The notes under the pieces were generated by a model. That model was given only the letters and a program-made list of their open reading frames with translations, was not told where the DNA came from and ran no database searches. Positions 1 through 5,234 of a DNA stretch of 7,539 nucleotides are shown in pieces (the first letter of the stretch is position 1; every line of letters begins with the position of its first letter). Source of the stretch: Synergistales bacterium (lineage in GTDB: Bacteria > Synergistota > Synergistia > Synergistales > Aminobacteriaceae); the NCBI GenBank assembly GCA_026002715.1, contig BOCC01000105.1, positions 1 to 7,539 of the forward strand, given 5' to 3'. Made by a program: the position numbers and the translations under genes.

Positions 1-19
1 TTGCAGCAAAAAGCAGAAA

Positions 20-62
20 AAAGCCGTGCAAAACATTGCAAAGCAATGGATTACACGGCTTT
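20..62. terminator. Nested hairpin, possible bidirectional terminator
   Basis: An outer 9-bp perfect stem (AAAGCCGTG at 20-28 with CACGGCTTT at 54-62) encloses an inner 6-bp stem (CATTGC 34-39, GCAATG 43-48, loop AAA). The two stems are separated by 5-nt internal loops on each side. The T-rich side is better on the minus strand, where the hairpin would be followed by TTTTTCTGCTTTTTG; on the plus strand TTCTATTT follows. It most likely ends transcription of a gene to the left of the window or of an antisense transcript. No gene is visible on either side close enough to prove the direction. Confidence 0.45.
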
Positions 63-471
63 CTATTTGATTAAAAGTTGTAGTGATTTCAGCCCTTTAA
101 GTGCATCGCACACCCTCTTTCAAGCCTGATACGTTCAAGGTAGATTATATCAAATTTCCCTTGCTTTTCACAACTATTATTTATCGCAAAACTTGACAAA
201 AAATTCCTTTAAAGTTATTGCACCACAATGTGTTATGGAACATTACCTATTTGGCTTGCTGCAAAAGTAGGGAATCACCGCCACCGCAAAGTCCAAAAAG
301 ATCACGCCCTATATGTTTTTGAAAGCAATATTTTTTGAAAGCAACGAAATTCATTTTATATATAGATCTTACAGCATAAACAGACGACCAACAAGCGAAG
401 CGCGTTAAGTCGCTCGCTTAGATTTTTCATCAATATAAGGATTTTTTCGGATATTATTAAAATAGCTCTTG
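63..471. other. AT-rich intergenic stretch, no gene recognised
   Basis: I find no convincing reading frame, tRNA or known RNA here. A small minus-strand frame near 405-698 is an antisense shadow of xseB. What the stretch does hold is a perfect TTGACA at 193-198 with only a poor -10 (TATTGC, 216-221), a 13-bp direct repeat TTTTTGAAAGCAA at 316-328 and 332-344, and a hairpin at 393-419. The stretch is long for a bacterial intergenic region, so it may be a decayed gene or carry an unrecognised small RNA. Confidence 0.5.
393..424 (+). terminator. Terminator-like hairpin upstream of xseB
   Basis: AAGCG (393-397) plus AGCG (399-402) pair with CGCT (411-414) plus CGCTT (415-419). This gives a 9-bp stem with one bulged A and an 8-nt loop, followed after a short gap by TTTTT (423-427). 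It could end a transcript coming from the left. The bulge and the gap before the T-tract make it weaker than the hairpin at 4832-4860. Confidence 0.35.
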
Positions 472-500
472 TTGTAAAATTCTAAATCGTAAAATATTAT
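472..500 (+). promoter_or_regulatory. Candidate sigma-70 promoter of xseB
   Basis: TTGTAA (472-477) and TATTAT (495-500) are separated by 17 bp, matching the -35 and -10 consensus at 4/6 and 5/6. Transcription would begin near 507, giving a very short leader of about 19 nt that starts just before the AGGGAG ribosome-binding site. The surrounding DNA is very AT-rich, so chance matches are likely. Confidence 0.35.
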
Positions 501-525
501 TTTTATTTTAGGGAGAGAAAACAAA

Positions 526-810
526 ATGCCAAAAGCTCCGAAAGAAGATCTGAAAAAAACTACAGACAAAACCGGCGAGGCTGAAAAATTCAGCGACAAA
601 ATAGAGCGCCTCGACGAGACGCTTCGCAGGCTCGATGACAGAAATTTGCCGTTTGACGAATCTTTGGATCTTTTCGAAAGAGGGGTGTCATTGGTCAAAG
701 AGGCGAGGGCTTATTTAGAAAAAGCGGAGCAGAGAGTCACGCTTCTGACGAGAGAAGGAGAAGAAACGGATTTCAAGGCGTCCGAAGATAAGCCTCGCTT
801 GGCGGAGTAA
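526..810 (+). CDS. xseB: Exodeoxyribonuclease VII small subunit
   Basis: This 94-residue protein has the XseB pattern. After a charged 20-residue N-terminal tail, residues about 23-74 form two amphipathic helices. The first runs through FSDKIERLDETLRRLDD and the second through FDESLDLFERGVSLVKEARAYLEKAEQRV. In known systems several XseB copies bind one catalytic XseA and the complex degrades single-stranded DNA to oligonucleotides in the cytoplasm. The start is set by AGGGAG at 510-515, ten bases before the ATG. Length is slightly above the usual 70-85, because of extra charged tails at both ends. The partner xseA, often adjacent, is not in the window; the next gene is 185 bp away and unrelated. 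Recognition rests on the helical pattern, which is short but typical. Confidence 0.9.
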   Translation: MPKAPKEDLKKTTDKTGEAEKFSDKIERLDETLRRLDDRNLPFDESLDLFERGVSLVKEARAYLEKAEQRVTLLTREGEETDFKASEDKPRLAE

Positions 811-894
811 AGCCGGAAAATGTAGAAATTTCTGAAAAGTCAGTAATTTACAGGACAATATCTTTCGATTTTGAGCTTAAAATGGCTTGTGATA

Positions 895-903
895 TGCTAT
901 CAT
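895..903 (+). promoter_or_regulatory. Candidate extended -10 promoter of gdhA
   Basis: TGCTATCAT (895-903) matches an extended -10 (TGnTATAAT) with one mismatch and does not need a good -35. Transcription from about 910 would give a leader of about 86 nt. The leader can form a small stem, AGACTT (913-918) with AAGTCT (927-932). The 185-bp gap after xseB and the lack of overlap support a separate promoter for gdhA. Confidence 0.35.
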
Positions 904-995
904 TTTTTACAGAGACTTGTTTTTGAAAGTCTTATGCTTGACGGAGTGGTGGCCTTTTGTGAGAGGGTTTTTAAAAACTTATGGAGGTGTCGAAG

Positions 996-2264
996 ATGTC
1001 TGGAACGAGAAGAACGGCAACAAACGTATTGTTACACACGGCGCTCGAGAACTTTTATGGCGCGGCTGAGGAAATGCGTCTGGACGAGAATTTAATAGCT
1101 GTTCTGGGTAACTCCGAGCGGAGGCTCGAGGTCTCCGTCCCGACGGAGATGGACGACGGAAGCGTCAAGGTTTTTAAGGGATACAGGGTTCAGCACTCGA
1201 GCGCTGTTGGTCCGTCCAAGGGCGGCATTCGCTATCACCCCGACGTCGACGTCGACGAGTGTGAGGCTTTGGCCATGCTTATGACCTGGAAGTGTTCCCT
1301 GGCCGGCATCCCCTACGGCGGCGGCAAGGGCGGAATTTCCTGCGACCCGCTCACCATGTCCATGAAAGAAAAAGAGCGTATGTCCCGCACGTTCGCGGCC
1401 CGCATCGCCCCGATAATCGGCACGTGGCGCGACGTCCCGGCTCCCGACGTCAACACCGGCGGACAGGAGATGGTGTGGTTTATGGACACCATCAGCAAAA
1501 TGCACGCTCAGGTCGAGCCTGGGATATTCACCGGCAAGCCGATAAGCTACTGGGGCGCCAAAGGACGCACGGCGGCCACGGGCTACGGCGTCGCCACCTG
1601 CGGGCTCGAGCTGCTGAAGGTTTTGGGCAAGGATCCCGCGACCATAAAAGTAGCCATTCAGGGCTTCGGCAACGTCGGAAGCTATACGGGCCTCGTTATG
1701 TCGGAAGCCGGCGCCAAAATCGTGGCTATCAGCGACGTCACCGGCGTCTACTACTCGGCTAAGGGTATCGACATCAAGAAAGCATTTGAGCATATAGAGA
1801 AGCACCCCAAGAAACTTCTCGAGGGCTTCACGGGCGCCGATAAGGTCGACTACGACATCGTCACGGCTGACTGCGACATATTCTTCCCCTGTGCCCTCGA
1901 GGGGGCGGTGAACGAGAAGAACGCCGATAAGCTCAAGGCCAAGTGGATTGTCGAGGGCGCGAACGCTCCTGTCACCCCGGAGGCCGACAAGATTCTCGAC
2001 AAGAACGGCGTCATCGTTGTTCCCGACTTTTTGGCCAACTCCGGCGGGGTCATCGGTTCCTATTTCGAATGGGCGCAGGACCTGTCCGGTTATTTTTGGA
2101 CGGAAGAGGAGTACAACCAGCGCCTTATGCACATCATGAAGGGCAACTTCAAGACGGTCTGGGACTACTCGCAAGCCAAGAAGATCAAGATGCGCCGCGC
2201 CGCTTTCATGGCCGCCATTCAGCGCGTCGCCGACGTCACGAAACTGCGCGGGAACTTCCTGTAG
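996..2264 (+). CDS. gdhA: Glutamate dehydrogenase
   Basis: It catalyses reversible oxidative deamination of glutamate to 2-oxoglutarate and ammonia in the cytoplasm. The 422-residue length matches the hexameric class of about 420. Numbered from the chosen start, visible family motifs are GPSKGGIRYHP (Lys75), MTWK (Lys99), PYGGGKGG (catalytic Lys111), PAPDVNT (Asp151), the Rossmann loop GFGNVG (223-228), an acidic SD (246-247) at the end of the second strand, which favours NAD over NADP, and LANSGGVIGSYFEW near 346-359. An upstream in-frame ATG at 981 overlaps the ribosome-binding site GGAGGTG (983-989), so the ATG at 996, six bases after it, is preferred. The next gene begins 17 bp after the stop. 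In amino-acid fermenters this enzyme usually works in the catabolic direction; that direction and the cofactor are inferred. Confidence 0.95.
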   Translation: MSGTRRTATNVLLHTALENFYGAAEEMRLDENLIAVLGNSERRLEVSVPTEMDDGSVKVFKGYRVQHSSAVGPSKGGIRYHPDVDVDECEALAMLMTWKCSLAGIPYGGGKGGISCDPLTMSMKEKERMSRTFAARIAPIIGTWRDVPAPDVNTGGQEMVWFMDTISKMHAQVEPGIFTGKPISYWGAKGRTAATGYGVATCGLELLKVLGKDPATIKVAIQGFGNVGSYTGLVMSEAGAKIVAISDVTGVYYSAKGIDIKKAFEHIEKHPKKLLEGFTGADKVDYDIVTADCDIFFPCALEGAVNEKNADKLKAKWIVEGANAPVTPEADKILDKNGVIVVPDFLANSGGVIGSYFEWAQDLSGYFWTEEEYNQRLMHIMKGNFKTVWDYSQAKKIKMRRAAFMAAIQRVADVTKLRGNFL

Positions 2265-2281
2265 AAGCCCTATTACTATAT

Positions 2282-3499
2282 ATGGATACTATATTCGGTG
2301 AAATAGAGCTATTGCGCGACGATATGGTCGCGTCTCTCGGCCGTATATGCGCTATCCCCGCCATTTCCCCCCATAACGGGGGGGATGGCGAGGAAGCCAA
2401 GGCCAAAGAGATAGAAAAGCTGATCTCAGAGCTTGGACTTGGCGCTGTGGAGTGGCAGAGAGTCTCCGACGCGAAGTCGCCGACGGGAAACCGCCCGTCG
2501 CTTTTTCTCGAGGTCAAAGGGACATTACCCAGACGCCTTTGCATCCTTAGCCATATGGACATAGTGCCGGAGGGCGACCGTTCGTTTTGGAGTCTCGACC
2601 CTTATAAACCCGTGACGCGCGGCTCGCGTCTTTACGGTAGGGGAGTGAGCGACAACGGCATGGCGATAATTTCCTCCCTTTACGCGCTCTACGCTCTCAA
2701 AAAACTCAACATAACCCCGACTTATACGGTTTGCCTCGTGTTTTTATCCGACGAGGAGCTTGGAAGTTCTTTTGGCGTAAAGCCGCTTTTGGAGCGCGGA
2801 CTTTTCCGCGAAGACGACCTCGTAATCGCGCCCGACAGCGGAAACGACAGAGGCTATTTTATCGAAATAGCCGAGAAATCTATGCTGCGCATGGAGTTTA
2901 CCGTCACGGGCAAGCAGGCGCACGCCGCCCACCCAAACACTGGGCTCAACGCATGCCGCGCCGCCAACCTGTTTTCCGTCGAGTTGGACGAGGCTTTGCA
3001 TATGGCGTTTCAGGAGAAGGATACGCTTTTCGACCCGCCCGTTTCCACGTTCGAGCCCACGCGGCGTTTTGCCAACGTCCCAAACATGAACACTATCCCC
3101 GGCAAGGAGCGCTTCGGATTTGACTGCCGCGTCCTGCCGTCCGTGCCCCTGAAAGACGTTTTAGCGGTCGTGGAGCGCGTGAAAGACGAGGTCTCGCGCC
3201 GAAGTGGCGCGGTTATAGAAATGGAGGTCAAGGGCGACAACGCCGCGCCTCCGACTTCCGAGGACAGCGACGTGTCGCGTCTGCTTTTGTCCTCCATCAA
3301 AAAAGTACTTAACGTGAAGCCCGTTTTCGGCGGTATCGGCGGCGGAACGTTCGCGGCGTTCTTCAGGAGAAAGGGCATTCCGGCCGTCGTGTGGCAGCAG
3401 GAGCCCGAGGGCACGGCGCACCAGCCCGACGAGTACACCGAAATAGAATATATCGTCAACAACGCGAAAGTTTTCGCGGCAATGATGTCCGAAAATTAG
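2282..3499 (+). CDS. M20 family metallohydrolase (ArgE/DapE-like)
   Basis: This 405-residue cytoplasmic enzyme is of the M20 dizinc type, which hydrolyses acyl-amino acids or small peptides. All metal and catalytic positions are present: His91 and Asp93 in SHMDIVPEGD, bridging Asp124 in GRGVSDNG, general base Glu158 and metal Glu159 in LSDEELG, Asp185 in APDSGND, and His380 in EGTAHQPDEY. The lid/dimerisation domain spans roughly 195-310 and contains KQAHAAHP with His214. The frame is open well upstream inside gdhA, but the ATG at 2282, 17 bp after the gdhA stop, begins the family-like N-terminus. No clear Shine-Dalgarno precedes it, so translation may be coupled to gdhA. The substrate cannot be told: acetylornithine, succinyl-diaminopimelate, other acylated amino acids or dipeptides all remain possible. 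Pairing with gdhA favours amino-acid or peptide catabolism. Confidence 0.88.
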   Translation: MDTIFGEIELLRDDMVASLGRICAIPAISPHNGGDGEEAKAKEIEKLISELGLGAVEWQRVSDAKSPTGNRPSLFLEVKGTLPRRLCILSHMDIVPEGDRSFWSLDPYKPVTRGSRLYGRGVSDNGMAIISSLYALYALKKLNITPTYTVCLVFLSDEELGSSFGVKPLLERGLFREDDLVIAPDSGNDRGYFIEIAEKSMLRMEFTVTGKQAHAAHPNTGLNACRAANLFSVELDEALHMAFQEKDTLFDPPVSTFEPTRRFANVPNMNTIPGKERFGFDCRVLPSVPLKDVLAVVERVKDEVSRRSGAVIEMEVKGDNAAPPTSEDSDVSRLLLSSIKKVLNVKPVFGGIGGGTFAAFFRRKGIPAVVWQQEPEGTAHQPDEYTEIEYIVNNAKVFAAMMSEN

Positions 3500-3505
3500 C
3501 CCGTG

Positions 3506-3589
3506 CGTAGGGGCGGCCGCCCCCGGTCGCCCGTTTCATAATACTGGGTATATCCACAACGCCGGGCGGCCGAGGCGGCCGCCCCTACG
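3506..3589. repeat. 84-bp GC-rich palindromic repeat element
   Basis: The ends are a perfect 16-bp inverted repeat: CGTAGGGGCGGCCGCC at 3506-3521 and its complement at 3574-3589. Imperfect pairing continues inward (CGGTCGCCCG against CGGGCGGCCG), giving arms of about 27 nt around a non-GC-rich core (TTTCATAATACTGGGTATATCC). It begins 7 bp after the stop of the M20 gene and ends 36 bp before the next ATG. It resembles the dispersed REP-like or MITE-like palindromes of many anaerobe genomes. There is no T-tract, so it is not a standard terminator, though as RNA it would be a very stable hairpin able to protect 3' ends or dampen read-through. Confidence 0.75.
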
Positions 3590-3625
3590 AGAAAAGTGGT
3601 CGTTATAAAGAAAGGGGTCATAACC

Positions 3626-4777
3626 ATGAAAAAATTGACTTTGTGTATGGCTATTTTTGCGGTTTTCGCACTCTTGGCTGTCCCCGCGTTTGCGGCTGAC
3701 ACTATCAAGATAGGTGAGATAGCCACAGTGACCGGTGACTTCGCGTCTTACGGCGTGGCCGAGATGGAGTCCGTCAAAATAGCGGTTGAGGAGATAAACG
3801 CGACGGGCGGCATTCTGGGCAAACAGATAGAGCTTATCATGTACGACTGCCGCACCCGTCAGGAGGACATGGTCAACGCCGCCCGGCGTTTGGTTGACCA
3901 GGATAAAGTCACGGCCGTGATAGGCCCCAGCGGAAGCGGGCTCTGCATAGCCGCCGCCCCGATATTCAACCGCGGTAAAGTTCCCCATCTCGGCACGCTC
4001 CCCACAAATCCGCTCGTCACAGTTGACGAGACTGGCAAAGTACGCCCTTACAACTTCCGTATATGCTTCCTCGACCCGTATCAGGGCAAAATGATGGCCT
4101 ATTTCGCGAACAAAGACCTCAAGCTCTCGAAGGCCGCCATACTCTATGACGTGTCGAGCGACTACTCTCAGGGGCAAAGGGATTTCTTCATTCAGAGCTT
4201 CAAAGAGTATGGCGGGGCCATAGTGGCCGACGAGGGCTTCAGGGGCGAGGACGTTGATTTTCGCTCTCAGCTCACCAACATCAAAAACAGCGGCGCCGAC
4301 GTGCTGATCTTCCCGTTTATGGGTAAATCTCTGCCCCTCGCCGTAAAACAGGCCCGCGAGCTCGGCATCAACACAGTAATAGTCGGTGGCGACGGTTACG
4401 GCGACTTTATGTGGGAGATAACGGGCGACGCTCTGAAAGACACCTACTGGGTCAGCCACGTCGACCGCTACGACCCCACGCTAAAAGTATTCTTTGACAA
4501 ATACGAGTCTAAGACCGGCACTGAGTGCAAGGAGTTCATGAACGCCGTCACGGCTTACGACTGCGTCTACTGGCTGAAGGACGCCATAGAGCGCGCCGGA
4601 ACAACCGACCCGGTCAAAGTGCGCGACGCGCTCGAGGCCACAAAGGACGTTCCGCTCCTCCATTGCACTCTGACGATGGACGAGTTTCACAACCCCAAGG
4701 ACAAGGACGGCGTCATGCTCTACTGCGACGCCATTCAGCAGAAGGCTTTGTTCTTCAAGAAAGTACGCCCGGAATAG
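3626..4777 (+). CDS. ABC transporter substrate-binding protein, LivJ type
   Basis: This 383-residue type I periplasmic binding protein probably delivers branched-chain or other amino acids to a LIV-type ABC permease. Residues 1-23 are a Sec signal peptide with KK, a hydrophobic core and an AFA cleavage site before ADT. The single Cys in the leader (residue 7) is not a lipobox, so the product should be soluble in a periplasm. The mature part starts with the family signature IKIGEIATVTGDFASYG, then AVEEINATGGILGKQIEL and KVTAVIGPSGSG (94-105), with the hinge and second lobe following. AAAGGGG (3611-3617) lies 8 bp before the chosen ATG; an in-frame ATG at 3596 would add ten residues before the signal peptide and lacks a site. 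No permease or ATPase gene is nearby, so it must use a transporter encoded elsewhere. Ligand is inferred only from family. Confidence 0.9.
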   Translation: MKKLTLCMAIFAVFALLAVPAFAADTIKIGEIATVTGDFASYGVAEMESVKIAVEEINATGGILGKQIELIMYDCRTRQEDMVNAARRLVDQDKVTAVIGPSGSGLCIAAAPIFNRGKVPHLGTLPTNPLVTVDETGKVRPYNFRICFLDPYQGKMMAYFANKDLKLSKAAILYDVSSDYSQGQRDFFIQSFKEYGGAIVADEGFRGEDVDFRSQLTNIKNSGADVLIFPFMGKSLPLAVKQARELGINTVIVGGDGYGDFMWEITGDALKDTYWVSHVDRYDPTLKVFFDKYESKTGTECKEFMNAVTAYDCVYWLKDAIERAGTTDPVKVRDALEATKDVPLLHCTLTMDEFHNPKDKDGVMLYCDAIQQKALFFKKVRPE

Positions 4778-4816
4778 AGAACAGAGAACAGAGAATAGAG
4801 AATAGAGAATAGAGAT
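4775..4816 (+). repeat. Heptamer tandem repeat at the stop codon
   Basis: Six consecutive 7-bp units run from the TAG stop of the binding-protein gene: TAGAGAA, CAGAGAA, CAGAGAA, TAGAGAA, TAGAGAA, TAGAGAT. The first unit contains the stop codon itself, so gain or loss of units would not change the protein. The plus strand is almost all purine. It is a simple-sequence tract prone to slippage, placed between the stop and the terminator hairpin. Confidence 0.9.
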
Positions 4817-4831
4817 TGAAAGGTTAAAACA

Positions 4832-4860
4832 GTAAAGACGCCCAAGTTGGGCGTCTTTAC
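4832..4860. terminator. Bidirectional rho-independent terminator
   Basis: A perfect 13-bp stem (GTAAAGACGCCCA, 4832-4844, with TGGGCGTCTTTAC, 4848-4860) has a 3-nt loop. The GC-rich core is flanked by AAA on the left and TTT on the right, the usual layout of a terminator that works both ways. It lies 54 bp after the plus-strand binding-protein gene and 26 bp beyond the stop of the minus-strand YjfB-like gene, so it can serve both convergent genes. Confidence 0.88.
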
Positions 4861-4886
4861 GTTTGCGTAAAAACCTATCTCAAAAC

Positions 4887-5057
4887 TTACCCTTTGACGT
4901 CCAGTTTCCCGCCGATGCCGAGAGACTCCAATAGAATCGCCATAGTCTCTTTCTGCGCGTCCATGACGTTTTTCAGCACAGCGACCTGAGTGAGAGTCGA
5001 GACTCTTTCCGTGGCCATATCCATAGACATCTTCGCTATTCCGCTTACCATATCCAA
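4887..5057 (-). CDS. YjfB-like putative motility protein
   Basis: This 56-residue protein begins MDMVSGIAKMSMDMATERVS, continues TLTQVAVLKNVMDAQKETMA and ends ILLESLGIGGKLDVKG. It resembles the short YjfB family (annotated as putative motility proteins), which have an N-terminal MDI-like start, a run of small and hydrophobic residues, VAVLKxxMDxQ and a C-terminal ILLESL. The biochemical role of the family is unknown to me. The start is TTG at 5057: GGAGGTG (5065-5071 on the minus strand) lies 7 bases before it, whereas the ATG at 5051 is 13 bases away. A strong promoter lies upstream and a terminator 26 bp downstream, so it is a single-gene unit. It is easily missed because it is short, starts with TTG and lies under a longer spurious frame. 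Confidence 0.8.
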   Translation of the reverse strand: MDMVSGIAKMSMDMATERVSTLTQVAVLKNVMDAQKETMAILLESLGIGGKLDVKG

Positions 5058-5073
5058 GACCGCTCACCTCCGT

Positions 5074-5102
5074 AATTTTCCCACAATTTTCCCATAATTT
5101 TC
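5074..5102 (-). repeat. 11-bp tandem repeat in the yjfB leader
   Basis: On the plus strand AATTTTCCCAC (5074-5084) is followed by AATTTTCCCAT (5085-5095) and a partial AATTTTC (5096-5102). The units are spaced by one helical turn and lie between the predicted start of transcription (about 5106, minus strand) and the ribosome-binding site. They could be operator half-sites or RNA-binding sites, or simply a slippage product. Confidence 0.7.
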
Positions 5103-5112
5103 AACGGTTCAA

Positions 5113-5141
5113 ATTATACGGCTTCGGAGAGAGAGAATCAA
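5113..5141 (-). promoter_or_regulatory. Sigma-70 type promoter of the yjfB-like gene
   Basis: On the minus strand TTGATT (5141-5136) and a perfect TATAAT (5118-5113) are separated by 17 bp. Transcription would begin near 5106, giving a leader of about 50 nt ending in the GGAGGTG site. This is the best -10 box in the window. I do not see a flagellar sigma-28 signature. Confidence 0.7.
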
Positions 5142-5147
5142 GCGTTT

Positions 5148-5175
5148 TTGACATTCCTCAAATTTTCAATAAAAT
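5148..5175 (+). promoter_or_regulatory. Sigma-70 type promoter of the macro-vWA cassette
   Basis: A perfect TTGACA (5148-5153) is followed after 16 bp by TAAAAT (5170-5175), a 5/6 match to the -10. The predicted transcript starts near 5182 with a leader of about 52 nt. A 9-bp tandem repeat AAAATATAT (5171-5179 and 5180-5188) overlaps the -10 and start site. The -35 box lies only 6 bp from the -35 of the divergent yjfB promoter. Confidence 0.6.
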
Positions 5176-5234
5176 ATATAAAATATATGAAATATGTTGA
5201 GAGGTTTTATTAATTTTAGGGGAGCGTGATCGCT

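Noticed and set aside
405..698. 97-codon minus-strand frame over the xseB start
   Set aside because: Serine-rich antisense shadow of xseB with no start signals.
981..995. Five-codon N-terminal extension of glutamate dehydrogenase
   Set aside because: The ATG at 981 overlaps the GGAGGTG site that serves the ATG at 996.
1092..2174. 360-codon open frame antisense to gdhA
   Set aside because: It lies wholly inside a strongly supported enzyme gene and has no ribosome-binding site or domain. Long antisense frames are a known by-product of codon bias in high-GC gdh genes.
1943..2281. Upstream extension of the M20 hydrolase frame into gdhA
   Set aside because: The added residues are arginine-rich shadow translation of gdhA; the M20 domain begins at the ATG at 2282.
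4775..4816. CRISPR array
   Set aside because: The repeat unit is only 7 bp with no spacers; it is a simple tandem repeat.
4735..5067. 110-codon minus-strand frame
   Set aside because: It is low-complexity in feel, runs through the terminator hairpin and heptamer repeats, and overlaps the better-supported YjfB-like frame.
5226..5234. GTG start for the macro protein
   Set aside because: It is only one base from the AGGGGAG site, too close for initiation; the ATG at 5235 has proper spacing.
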